DNA of 64,000 nucleotides from Faecalicatena contorta. GTDB lineage: Bacteria > Bacillota > Clostridia > Lachnospirales > Lachnospiraceae. The notes beneath the pieces were generated by a model, which saw only the letters and a list, made by a program, of their open reading frames with translations, searched no databases and was not told the origin of the DNA. Position 1 is the stretch's first letter, and each line of letters starts with the position of its first letter. Shown one piece after another: positions 53,223-61,797 of this stretch. A program made the translations under genes and the position numbers. The DNA lies in the NCBI RefSeq assembly GCF_021531895.1, contig NZ_JAFBIX010000019.1, positions 1 to 64,000 of the forward strand. Direction: 5' to 3'.

Positions 53223-53828
53223 TTATTCAATATTTACTTTTTCGATTCCTTTTTTAACTCCAGTACATTTCTGTATTAAAAATTGTTTAAATTCTTCAAT
53301 ATCAGCATCCTGAATCCCATCCTTTGGAAAACCAAAGAATTTCTTTCCGCCAGTTTCTACATAAACAATCATTGCTATAATCTTTTCACTTTCGATAATT
53401 CGCTCTACATTTTTATAATAAAGCGTCTGTTTATTACCATGTACAAAACTCGTCCAAGAATCTTTACCGAATTCCAGTTTTACATTAAAAGGTTCTTTCC
53501 ATTTTTTCATTCTTTCTTCATACATTGTCTGCCCGTCTCCGGTTGACGCAAGCATCTCCATCTTTTTCCCGAAAGTCCTTGCCAGAACTTCTGCTATAAC
53601 AAAAGCCAGCGCCCAACACACAAGATATTTTAACGCGAAAAAGGCAATGCTGCCCGCCGTACCATGTAATACATTACTGTATACAAGCATGAACAATAAT
53701 ACGAATACTCCTCCCGTAAAAACCACGATTTTATAATTTTTTGAAATCTTAGTCATTCCATGGACTTTCAAAAAATCTGTCAATACTTCTTCTGTTTCTA
53801 TATATCTAAATTGATATTTTCCTTTCAT
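53223..53828 (-). CDS. YcxB-like membrane protein
   Basis: About 201 residues from the ATG at 53828, which has GGAG upstream. It has a soluble N-terminal part (about 1-30), two transmembrane helices (about 33-52 and 60-80) and a C-terminal domain (LEFGKDSWTSFVHGNKQTLYYKNVERI ... KFFGFPKDG, position guides) of the YcxB-like/PH-like kind. Its function is unknown. It lies between the BaiN-like flavoprotein and cmk in a continuous run of genes. The family call is moderate. Confidence 0.65.
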   Translation of the reverse strand: MKGKYQFRYIETEEVLTDFLKVHGMTKISKNYKIVVFTGGVFVLLFMLVYSNVLHGTAGSIAFFALKYLVCWALAFVIAEVLARTFGKKMEMLASTGDGQTMYEERMKKWKEPFNVKLEFGKDSWTSFVHGNKQTLYYKNVERIIESEKIIAMIVYVETGGKKFFGFPKDGIQDADIEEFKQFLIQKCTGVKKGIEKVNIE

Positions 53829-53844
53829 ATTCTTCTCCTTCACT

Positions 53845-55074
53845 CTATATAATACTATTTCCTGCCGCATACGCAGTAGACCACGCAATCTGAAGATTAA
53901 ATCCCCCCGTTACAGCATCCAGATCTAAGACTTCGCCAATAAAATAAAGGTTTTTTATCATTCTGGATTCCATGGTGCTCGGATCAATTTCTTTTATTCT
54001 GACACCACCCTTTGTGATAATCGCTTCATTATAATCACGAAGTCCAGTCAGCGTAATTGAAAGATTCTTAATCAACTCTGCAAAGAACCTTCTTTCTTCT
54101 CTAGAAATGATATTCACTTTCTTCTCTGGCGGAATATTGCTCAATTTTATCATAACCGGGATTAATTTGGAAGGAAATAATCCTCCAACCGCATTTTTAA
54201 ATTGACGATTCTGATTTTCTTCAAATTCTTTCAATATCCGATGATCCAACTGTTCAGCCGAAAGTGCGGGCTTCAAATCGATTGAAAGACGTAATTCTTT
54301 TGTTTTTAACCTCTTTCCCACATAACTGCTGGCAGTTAAAATTAGGGGACCACTGACACCATAATGGGTAAACAACATTTCGCCAAATTCATCATACAAG
54401 ATCTTTTTACCATCACAAATAGTTATGTTTACATTTTTCAGGGATAATCCCTGCAGCTCTTTTACCCACGATTCTTTTGTCTCTATTGGAACAAGTGATG
54501 GCATACACTCTGTAACATGGTGTCCCAGATCCTCCGCAAATCGAAATCCATCTCCAGTAGCCCCTGTACTTTGATAGGACAAACCACCCGTTGCAATCAT
54601 ACAAGCATCTCCAGCAACTATCGTGCCATCCTCTAATATAATATGATGAAATACTCCTTCCTCTGATACGACCTTTTTCACTCTTGTCCGAAGAGATATT
54701 TCAACTCCAAGGCGATGCATCTCATCGGAAAGAACACGAATCACATCAGAAGAATGGTCAGATATCGGGAACACCCTGCCCCCACGCTCTATCTTCGTCC
54801 GAAGTCCAAGTTCTTCAAAAAACGCAATGGCATCCTGATTCGTAAACCCATAAAAACTACTATATAAAAACTTTGGATTTGAAACCACAGAATCAAATAA
54901 CACATCCATATCACATGCGTTGGTCAAGTTACACCTTCCTTTTCCTGTGATGAATAGCTTTTTCCCTAGTTTTTCATTACTTTCAAACACCAGGACTTCA
55001 TGCCCATTTCTCGCTGCAATAATGGATGCGAACATTCCTGCCGCGCCCCCGCCAATTATCAACACTTTACTCAT
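53845..55074 (-). CDS. BaiN/HI0933-like flavoprotein
   Basis: A 409-residue FAD-dependent oxidoreductase. The N-terminal dinucleotide fold is GGGAAGMFASIIAARNGHEV (residues 8-27), followed by the diagnostic GKKLFITGKGRCNLTNA and ending with GFNLQIAWSTAYAAG, all markers of the HI0933/BaiN (RdsA) family. Members reduce unsaturated steroid or other substrates or act on RNA, so bile-acid activity should not be assumed. The start overlaps the rpiR-like gene's stop by 8 bases, so both are translated together. Confidence 0.92.
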   Translation of the reverse strand: MSKVLIIGGGAAGMFASIIAARNGHEVLVFESNEKLGKKLFITGKGRCNLTNACDMDVLFDSVVSNPKFLYSSFYGFTNQDAIAFFEELGLRTKIERGGRVFPISDHSSDVIRVLSDEMHRLGVEISLRTRVKKVVSEEGVFHHIILEDGTIVAGDACMIATGGLSYQSTGATGDGFRFAEDLGHHVTECMPSLVPIETKESWVKELQGLSLKNVNITICDGKKILYDEFGEMLFTHYGVSGPLILTASSYVGKRLKTKELRLSIDLKPALSAEQLDHRILKEFEENQNRQFKNAVGGLFPSKLIPVMIKLSNIPPEKKVNIISREERRFFAELIKNLSITLTGLRDYNEAIITKGGVRIKEIDPSTMESRMIKNLYFIGEVLDLDAVTGGFNLQIAWSTAYAAGNSII

Positions 55075-56008
55075 CTTTCATATCCTTTGCGTTTTCATTT
55101 TCGACACTTCCCGATAATTCCACCTTATCGCCTACCATATTCAATTCATCTTTACTATACACCTGATATTCATCCCAAATCCGTTCTAATGTCTCCAGAG
55201 TGGAAATAACCTCTTTCTGCTTCTTCATACACAAAGCAACCACCAACGCATTAACTACACTTAAAGGTGCAACCAATGAATCTACTATTGAAGCCATATC
55301 ACTTCTTGCAATTAAATTACATGAAGAATATAAATTCATAGGAGAATGTACGCTATCTGTCAAAGTAATTACTTTCGCCTTTCGATTACTTGCATACTCC
55401 AATGCTTTCAGTGTACGCATAGAATATCGCGGAAAACTAATTCCAATAATGACATCTTCCTCATTAATGCGGAGTAACTGTTCAAAAATCTCACTGGAAC
55501 TATTTGTATTCACAGCCACTACATCATCACAGACAAGATTCAGATAAAAGCACAAAAAACTGGCTAAAGGAGCGCAGCTTCTAATGCCAACCACATAGAT
55601 CTTTCTGGCATTCAATATCGTATCCACAGCCAATTCAAATGCCTCATGGTCAATTGCTTCCATTGTCAGTTTTATCTTCTCAATATCGGATTGTAATACA
55701 GAGGTCAGAATCTCTCCCTGGCTGATACGTCCATAAGTCACTTCCATACGTTGGATGGAATTCAATTTCGTCCGTACCAACTCCCCAAGTGCTTTTTGAA
55801 ATCCCGGATAACCGTCATATCCAAGCGCTGTTGCAAAACGAACGACTGTAGATTCACTGACTCCGACTTCTTCTCCCATCTTCGCAGCCGTCAAAAAAGC
55901 GGCTTTGTCATAATCTTCACGAATAAAATCTGCCAGCTTTTTTTGACCTTTACTGAATTTCGGATAACCGTCTTCTATTTTCTTTAACAACTCATTTTTA
56001 CTTTGCAT
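55067..56008 (-). CDS. MurR/RpiR-family transcriptional regulator
   Basis: About 313 residues: an N-terminal HTH_6 domain (about 1-77; SKGQKKLADFIREDYDKAAFLTAA and GVSESTVVRFATALGYDGYPGF, given as landmarks), then a SIS sugar-phosphate-binding domain (about 115-250; VGIRSCAPLASFLCFYL and GISFPRYS), and an extra C-terminal charged segment of about 35 residues. It would sense a phosphorylated sugar such as a hexosamine phosphate, but no sugar genes are adjacent. The start is uncertain among closely spaced ATGs. Confidence 0.9.
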   Translation of the reverse strand: MQSKNELLKKIEDGYPKFSKGQKKLADFIREDYDKAAFLTAAKMGEEVGVSESTVVRFATALGYDGYPGFQKALGELVRTKLNSIQRMEVTYGRISQGEILTSVLQSDIEKIKLTMEAIDHEAFELAVDTILNARKIYVVGIRSCAPLASFLCFYLNLVCDDVVAVNTNSSSEIFEQLLRINEEDVIIGISFPRYSMRTLKALEYASNRKAKVITLTDSVHSPMNLYSSCNLIARSDMASIVDSLVAPLSVVNALVVALCMKKQKEVISTLETLERIWDEYQVYSKDELNMVGDKVELSGSVENENAKDMKDE

Positions 56009-56105
56009 GTGACATTTCTCTTTCCATTTCAACATTGTTTCCATTATATAGCCAAACCTCTTAAGATTCAAGAGGACATCTGAAGATTCTACTCTTCTTC
56101 ACCAA

Positions 56106-56137
56106 AACAAGGTGTGCAAAAATCTGCACACCTTGTT
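56106..56137 (-). terminator. Intrinsic terminator after the decarboxylase cluster
   Basis: Near-perfect 12-13-bp stem (AACAAGGTGTGCA, 56106-56118 with 56125-56137) followed by a short T-stretch on the minus strand, about 35 bases past the stop of the last gene. Confidence 0.85.
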
Positions 56138-56171
56138 CTTATCATGCTTTCTGTCATTCTATATCTCTGAA

Positions 56172-57587
56172 TTAAACCGGATAACTTCCATTTTCCGTAT
56201 CAGCTACTGTTGGATCCACTTTTGTCTGCTGTGCTTCTCTGTATTTAAAGAAGTCAACAGCTACTTGCGGGAACAACGCATAAGACAGAACATCCTCATC
56301 CTGTTGAATCCACTGCTCACACTCTTTGCGCAATGTATCCAATTCATCAGGAATCAAATCTGCCGGACGGCAGGTAATCGTCTCAGCATTTTCACCCAAT
56401 ACTTTTTTCTTCACATCTTCGTTAAATGGTTTTACAGTTGCACCATACTTACCACTTAAGATATCTTTTGTCTCTTTAGTTGCCATCTTATATCTCTCAC
56501 CCATCAGCACGTTAAACACAGCCTGTGTACCTACGATCTGGGAAGAAGGAGTTACAAGAGGTGGTTCTCCCAAATCTTTACGTACCTTCGGAACTTCCTC
56601 CAGTACATCATAGAATTTATCTTCTGCACCCTGCTCCTTCAATTGAGAAGTAAGATTTGACAACATGCCACCTGGTACCTGATATAACAGAGTCTTAATA
56701 TTAACACCCATGTTCTTTGGATTCAACAGACCACTTTCCAATGCTTCGTCACGAATCGGACGGAAGTAATCAGCAATCTCAGCCAATAAGTTCTGGTCAA
56801 ATCCAGTATCATATGGTGTACCTTTGAAAGTCTCAACCATAACTTCTGTTGCCGGCTGAGAAGTTCCAAGTGCAAATGGTGACATTGCTGTATCAATGAC
56901 ATCCACTCCAGCCTCTACAGCTTTCAAATAAGTCATAGATGCAACACCTGATGTATAGTGCGTATGAAGCTGGATCGGAAGATCTACAGCTTCTTTTAAC
57001 GCGCCAATCAGTTCTGTTGCCTGGTATGGTTTCAAGAGACCTGCCATATCCTTAATACAGATAGAATCCGCGCCCATGTCCTGAATTCTCTTTGCAATAT
57101 CAACCCAATACTCTAATGTATAAGCATCACCCAAAGTATAAGAAAGAGCCACCTGAGCCTCTGCCTTTTCCTTATTAGCTGCAGTTACTGCAGTCTGCAG
57201 ATTGCGCAGATCATTTAAGCAATCAAAAATACGAATGATATCAATACCATTAGCTACAGATTTCTGAACAAAATATTCTACCACATCATCTGCATACGGA
57301 CGATATCCTAAGATGTTCTGTCCACGGAATAACATCTGTAATTTTGTATTCTTAAATCCATCGCGGAATTTGCGAAGTCTGTCCCACGGATCTTCTTTCA
57401 GGAAACGAAGGGATGCGTCGAATGTAGCACCTCCCCAACATTCCACTGAATGATATCCTACTTTATCCATCTTCTCAATAATCGGAAGCATCTGTTCTGT
57501 TGTCATACGGGTAGCAATCAGAGACTGATGTGCATCACGCAGAATGGTTTCTGTTATTTTAATTGGTTTTTTCTCAATTTCTGCCAT
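56172..57587 (-). CDS. Carboxyltransferase subunit, oxaloacetate decarboxylase alpha / transcarboxylase 5S type
   Basis: A 471-residue TIM-barrel carboxyltransferase. The motif TETILRDAHQSLIATRM starts the barrel, with CIKDMAGLL (catalytic Lys region) and QLHTHYTSG (metal histidines). The conserved C-terminal helical part follows. Unlike Klebsiella OadA (about 600 residues) it has no biotinyl domain; that role falls to the separate carrier protein in the cluster. It therefore moves carboxyl groups between pyruvate/oxaloacetate and biotin, like the 5S subunit of Propionibacterium transcarboxylase. It is the last gene of the five-gene cluster. Confidence 0.9.
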   Translation of the reverse strand: MAEIEKKPIKITETILRDAHQSLIATRMTTEQMLPIIEKMDKVGYHSVECWGGATFDASLRFLKEDPWDRLRKFRDGFKNTKLQMLFRGQNILGYRPYADDVVEYFVQKSVANGIDIIRIFDCLNDLRNLQTAVTAANKEKAEAQVALSYTLGDAYTLEYWVDIAKRIQDMGADSICIKDMAGLLKPYQATELIGALKEAVDLPIQLHTHYTSGVASMTYLKAVEAGVDVIDTAMSPFALGTSQPATEVMVETFKGTPYDTGFDQNLLAEIADYFRPIRDEALESGLLNPKNMGVNIKTLLYQVPGGMLSNLTSQLKEQGAEDKFYDVLEEVPKVRKDLGEPPLVTPSSQIVGTQAVFNVLMGERYKMATKETKDILSGKYGATVKPFNEDVKKKVLGENAETITCRPADLIPDELDTLRKECEQWIQQDEDVLSYALFPQVAVDFFKYREAQQTKVDPTVADTENGSYPV

Positions 57588-57626
57588 TTTATATCCTCCT
57601 ATAATCTATCAACAATTTTTAGATCA

Positions 57627-58781
57627 TTATACACCTACGCCGAAAATTGCCATAAATGTTCCGGCTGCAACTGCAGTACCGATTACACCCGCTACGTTCG
57701 GTCCCATCGCATGCATCAGAAGGAAGTTTGTAGGATCCGCTTCTGCACCTACCTTCTGTGATACTCTGGCCGCCATTGGAACTGCAGATACACCGGCAGA
57801 GCCAATCAAAGGATTTACTTTTCCATGCGTTGCATAGCACATCAATTTACCAAACAATACTCCGGCTGCTGTACCAAACATAAATGCTACAAGTCCCAGA
57901 ACAACAATTTTAATGGTGTCCATATTCAGGAATGCTTCTGCACTCGTTGTTGCACCTACAGAAGTACCAAGCAAGATTACTACAATATACATCAATGCAT
58001 TAGAGGCAGTCTCAGTCAGCTGTCTTACAACTCCCGATTCACGGAACAGGTTACCAAGCATCAGCATACCAACCAGCGGTGCTGTCGTCGGAAGAATCGT
58101 ACACACTACAACAGTAACAATAATCGGGAAAAGAATTCTTTCCAATTTAGAAACTGGGCGAAGCTGTTCCATCTTAATCTTTCGCTCTTTTTCAGTTGTC
58201 AATAACTTCATAATTGGCGGCTGAATGATCGGAACCAGTGACATGTAAGAATATGCCGCCACCGCAATCGGCCCCATTAATGCCGTCTGCTGTAATTTAC
58301 CGGCAAGAAAGATAGAAGTCGGTCCATCTGCACCACCAATAATAGAGATTGCTGCCGCTGCTTTATCAGAGAATCCCATTGCCATTGCACCAAGATATGC
58401 TGCAAAAATTCCAAACTGCGCTGCTGCTCCCAGCAGGAAACTCTTTGGATTAGCAATCAATGGCCCAAAATCTGTCATCGCACCTACCCCGAGGAATATC
58501 AGAGACGGAAGAATTGACCACTCATCCAAAACATAGAAGTAGTAAAGTAATCCTCCGGTTCCATTGGCTGCCTCATCTGCATGCAACATAATATCTGGAT
58601 AGATATTTACAAGAAGCATACCGAACGCAATTGGTACCAGGAGCAGAGGTTCAAACCCATGTCTGATTGCTAAATATAGGAAAAAACATGCAACTGCAAT
58701 CATGATCAAATTGCCCCATGTGAGACTGAAAAATGCTGTCTGATGCACGAGGTTTCCTAATGTTGTTGTTATATATTCCAT
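57627..58781 (-). CDS. Sodium ion-translocating decarboxylase beta subunit
   Basis: A 384-residue membrane protein with about nine to eleven helices that decarboxylates carboxy-biotin and exports Na+. Family motifs include [26 protein letters not shown] and the key [15 protein letters not shown] (the conserved Asp for Na+ transport), and a C-terminal [19 protein letters not shown] (all position guides). It matches OadB/MmdB/GcdB equally well; the substrate is decided by the carboxyltransferase subunits. Confidence 0.95.
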   Translation of the reverse strand: MEYITTTLGNLVHQTAFFSLTWGNLIMIAVACFFLYLAIRHGFEPLLLVPIAFGMLLVNIYPDIMLHADEAANGTGGLLYYFYVLDEWSILPSLIFLGVGAMTDFGPLIANPKSFLLGAAAQFGIFAAYLGAMAMGFSDKAAAAISIIGGADGPTSIFLAGKLQQTALMGPIAVAAYSYMSLVPIIQPPIMKLLTTEKERKIKMEQLRPVSKLERILFPIIVTVVVCTILPTTAPLVGMLMLGNLFRESGVVRQLTETASNALMYIVVILLGTSVGATTSAEAFLNMDTIKIVVLGLVAFMFGTAAGVLFGKLMCYATHGKVNPLIGSAGVSAVPMAARVSQKVGAEADPTNFLLMHAMGPNVAGVIGTAVAAGTFMAIFGVGV

Positions 58782-58827
58782 TTTTTAACCTCCAGTCGTG
58801 TTAAATAAACATAATCAGATTATGTCT

Positions 58828-59202
58828 CTAGTTTAATGTAGCAAGAACAGCTCCTGATTCTACAGCATCACCAACTGCCACATCAATACTTGCCACTGTT
58901 CCATCTTCTGGTGCCACAACTGGAATTTCCATCTTCATTGCTTCAATAATTACAACCGCATCGCCTCTTTTTACACTCTGTCCAACATTTGCTTCAATCT
59001 TGAACACTTTTCCTGCAGCTCCGGCTTTTACTTCAACAGAACCTGCTCCTGCAGCCGGTGCAGCAGTCTTTGGTGCTGCTGGTGCTGCAGCAGGTGCGGC
59101 CTTTGGTGCTGCTACTGGCGCAGCCGATGCCACACCTGCACCTTTTTCTTCTACTGTTACATCATATACATTTCCGTTTACTGTAATTGTATAATTTTTC
59201 AT
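58828..59202 (-). CDS. Biotin carboxyl carrier protein of the decarboxylase
   Basis: About 124 residues. A short N-terminal region is followed by a long flexible Ala/Pro linker (about 24-55) and a biotinyl domain. The biotinylated Lys90 is in EAMKME. It carries the carboxyl group from the carboxyltransferase to the membrane beta subunit and belongs to the MmdC/GcdC/1.3S type. The start at 59202 is favoured by AGGAGG just upstream. It lies between the gamma-like and beta genes. Confidence 0.95.
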   Translation of the reverse strand: MKNYTITVNGNVYDVTVEEKGAGVASAAPVAAPKAAPAAAPAAPKTAAPAAGAGSVEVKAGAAGKVFKIEANVGQSVKRGDAVVIIEAMKMEIPVVAPEDGTVASIDVAVGDAVESGAVLATLN

Positions 59203-59224
59203 TTTAAATTCCTCCTTTGGGTAG

Positions 59225-60004
59225 TTATGCATTCCATTTATTTGACGGACGACGTCTAATACTTCTTACAACAAATCCATCTTTGCTGCATCCTTCTGCC
59301 TCTCTGGCGGCAGCAATTGCTGCAGAAATGACTGCGATCAATTCCAGATCATCTGCGACCGGAGTCTCAACTGCAGAAAGATTCTGAACAGGAGCTTTCT
59401 CTGTCTTAACTTCCTGTACAGGCTGCTTTTTGAATTTTTTCTCAATCGCAGGAATATATTTAAATAAGGAAATCAGGAATGAAATAAAAATCAGTACTAT
59501 AAATACCGTTCCCATTCCAAGTATCGTATTTAATCCTGCTTTTTCCAATATTTCTCCTGTTGAATATTCTGCATCAACTGTCATGCTGTCCAGATAAGAA
59601 TCTTCATCAAATACAAATGTAATCGTTGCTTCACGGTCTGAGAACTCAACTGCTGTTGTAACTTTAAGTTCATCTGTAGATGCCTCAAATGTATAATCAC
59701 CATGACCTATATATTCACCACACTCTTTAGTAGCCGCTTGCCACGCCTCCAATGCTCCAAGGAAACTTTCCTGCGTAACAGGGATCCCAGCCTCAGTCAA
59801 CTGTAGCTCAACATTAAAATCTGTCATGGACTTCCACTGTTCGAGCGTTGCTTCATCGGTACTCGCACAATAACTCAACAGAAATTCTGTCGTCTGTTCA
59901 ATGGTAGCTTCATCATAATCCATTGTTTTATTGCCGCTTCCACATGCGGTAAAGCAGAGCATTGTCGCAAGCACACAGAGTAATAAACTAATCTTTTTTC
60001 TCAC
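59225..60004 (-). CDS. OadG-type gamma subunit with an N-terminal lipoprotein domain
   Basis: A 259-residue protein. It starts with a lipoprotein signal (LCFTACGSG, Cys at residue 21), followed by an exported alpha/beta domain of about 130 residues (roughly 25-155), then one transmembrane helix (about 163-185) and a cytoplasmic OadG-like tail with Pro-Val linkers ending in AVISAAIAAAREAEG and VVRSIRRRP. Classical OadG (about 80-100 residues) is only the helix and tail, so this is a fusion. The gamma subunit stabilises the complex; the outer domain's job is unknown. Confidence 0.85.
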   Translation of the reverse strand: MRKKISLLLCVLATMLCFTACGSGNKTMDYDEATIEQTTEFLLSYCASTDEATLEQWKSMTDFNVELQLTEAGIPVTQESFLGALEAWQAATKECGEYIGHGDYTFEASTDELKVTTAVEFSDREATITFVFDEDSYLDSMTVDAEYSTGEILEKAGLNTILGMGTVFIVLIFISFLISLFKYIPAIEKKFKKQPVQEVKTEKAPVQNLSAVETPVADDLELIAVISAAIAAAREAEGCSKDGFVVRSIRRRPSNKWNA

Positions 60005-60018
60005 TTTACCTCACCTCT

Positions 60019-61458
60019 CTAAACTGCACCATGTTTTTTCATCGGGCGTTCTTCTCTCTTGGTAAATAACATCTCAAATGCACCGATGACATATTTTCTG
60101 GTATCAGCTGGTTCAATAATCGTATCTACATATCCTCTTCTTGCTGCTGAAAGCGGGCTTGACTGCAATTCTTTGTATTCTGCTGCTTTTTCTTTTACAG
60201 TAGCCGAATCAGAATTTGCATACATAATCTTAGCTGCAAGATTTGCATCCATCATACCAATCTCTGCAGTTGTCCATGCATACACTATATCTGCACCGAT
60301 AGACTTACTATTCATTGCTACATAAGCACTTCCAAATGCTTTTCCAATCACAACATTCACTTTTGGAACTGTTGCATTGGCAAATGCATAAGTAAGCTTT
60401 GCAGCTTCTCTCGCAAGATTTCTTTCTTCACATTTTCCGGCTTTAAATCCAGACACGTTTGTCAAAGAAAGAATCGGAATATTAAAAGCATCACAAAATG
60501 TTATAAATTCCGCTGCTTTTCTTGCTCCATGAGCAGACAAGGAGCCATCAAATTCTGCGACAACTTCTGCATTTTCATTGTATACTTTTGAACGGTTCGC
60601 AACAGCACCCACTGTCATCCCATTCAATCGAATAAATCCGGTCACCATATCCTTTGCAAAATTCTTTTTCGTCTCAAAGAACACGTTGCTATCAGAAATA
60701 TTGGCCAGTGCAATTGCAGTATCTTCAACTGCATTTTCAATCCCTTCACATACACGGTTGAGATCATCTGTACACTCATCGTAGGCAACATTTTCCTCAT
60801 TATTACAAGGAAGCATACAAATTAGGGCACGAATATTTTCAAGGATTTCTGCTTCTGTTCCCACCACATCTACAAGACCAGACTTTTCACTCTGATATTC
60901 TGCAGAAGAGGTATCCAGCTTTGAAATCTCATTGCCAGGAATTGCATTTGGTGAATTCACAAATAACTTTGCATCAGATGCTTCCATGAAGGTAAAATCT
61001 GTCAAAGCAGGGACGAGAGCAAGTCCACCACCACAAGTCCCAAAGATTGCTGTAATCTGTGGAATCACACCAGAAGCCATTGATTGTTTTAAGTACAGAT
61101 TACCAAATGCCTCTAATGCATCTGTCGCTTCCTGAAGTCTAAAACCAGCACAGTCTACAAGACCGATTACCGGCGCACCCATCTTCATTGCCATATCATA
61201 GATATTTGAAATCTTTTTCGCATGCATCTCACCAATTGCTCCATTTAATACCGTTGCGTCCTGGCTATATACATATACTAAATTTCCGTCAATTACTCCA
61301 TAACCAGTAATTACACCATCAGCCGGAGTGTCTTTTTCCTGCATGTTAAAATCAGTGCTTCTGGCAGTAACAGCACCACCGATTTCAACAAAGCTTCCTG
61401 CATCAAGTAAAGAAGCAATTCTTGCACTTGCTACATTTTCTGTTGCCATGTTGCCCAT
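60019..61458 (-). CDS. Acyl-CoA carboxyltransferase subunit (methylmalonyl-CoA decarboxylase alpha / 12S type)
   Basis: About 479 residues forming two crotonase-like carboxyltransferase domains. N-domain: DGVITGYGVIDGNLVYVYSQD and FGTCGGGLALVPALTDF (acyl-CoA oxyanion hole). C-domain: ANRSKVYNENAEVVAEFDG and GKAFGSAYVAMNSK. It resembles MmdA and propionyl-CoA carboxylase beta but is shorter than the usual ~510-530. It would transfer a carboxyl group between an acyl-CoA and biotin. The ATG at 61458 has GGAGG 8 bases upstream. First gene of the cluster; strong promoter before it. Confidence 0.88.
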   Translation of the reverse strand: MGNMATENVASARIASLLDAGSFVEIGGAVTARSTDFNMQEKDTPADGVITGYGVIDGNLVYVYSQDATVLNGAIGEMHAKKISNIYDMAMKMGAPVIGLVDCAGFRLQEATDALEAFGNLYLKQSMASGVIPQITAIFGTCGGGLALVPALTDFTFMEASDAKLFVNSPNAIPGNEISKLDTSSAEYQSEKSGLVDVVGTEAEILENIRALICMLPCNNEENVAYDECTDDLNRVCEGIENAVEDTAIALANISDSNVFFETKKNFAKDMVTGFIRLNGMTVGAVANRSKVYNENAEVVAEFDGSLSAHGARKAAEFITFCDAFNIPILSLTNVSGFKAGKCEERNLAREAAKLTYAFANATVPKVNVVIGKAFGSAYVAMNSKSIGADIVYAWTTAEIGMMDANLAAKIMYANSDSATVKEKAAEYKELQSSPLSAARRGYVDTIIEPADTRKYVIGAFEMLFTKREERPMKKHGAV

Positions 61459-61538
61459 AGTATAGTCCTCCATTTTCTTACATATTTAAATTGGGTTGAT
61501 ACTTAATTGTAAAGTAGAACCAAATTTTTGCCAATTGT

Positions 61539-61567
61539 ATTATATCGTTTTTCTTCTCTCCATGCAA
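61539..61567 (-). promoter_or_regulatory. Sigma-A promoter of the decarboxylase cluster
   Basis: Minus-strand TTGCAT (61562-61567), 17-bp spacer, TATAAT (61539-61544). The 339-bp region between the divergent start codons (61459-61797) holds this promoter, the plus-strand one at 61692-61720, and otherwise A/T-rich sequence without a gene or known riboswitch. Confidence 0.87.
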
Positions 61568-61691
61568 TACTTTTCGCATTTTTCTGTTAAAATATTATCG
61601 AATTATTTTTTTATTATATCAAGTTATCATGGCAGCACGTTAAAGCAACTGTGAATTTTGCACTATTCATTAACTTTTTCTTAACTTTTTA

Positions 61692-61720
61692 TTGTACTTT
61701 AGTCTAATTTATGATATATT
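61692..61720 (+). promoter_or_regulatory. Sigma-A promoter of the POT transporter
   Basis: TTGTAC (61692-61697), 17-bp spacer, TATATT (61715-61720), giving a leader of about 70 bases with a small inverted repeat (TGTAGA/TCTACA, 61737-61756). Confidence 0.82.
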
Positions 61721-61797
61721 TATCATGGTTTTTAAATGTAGACATTTTTCTACACAAAAACCGAAACAATACTATATTTTTAATTGGAGGGTTAAAA

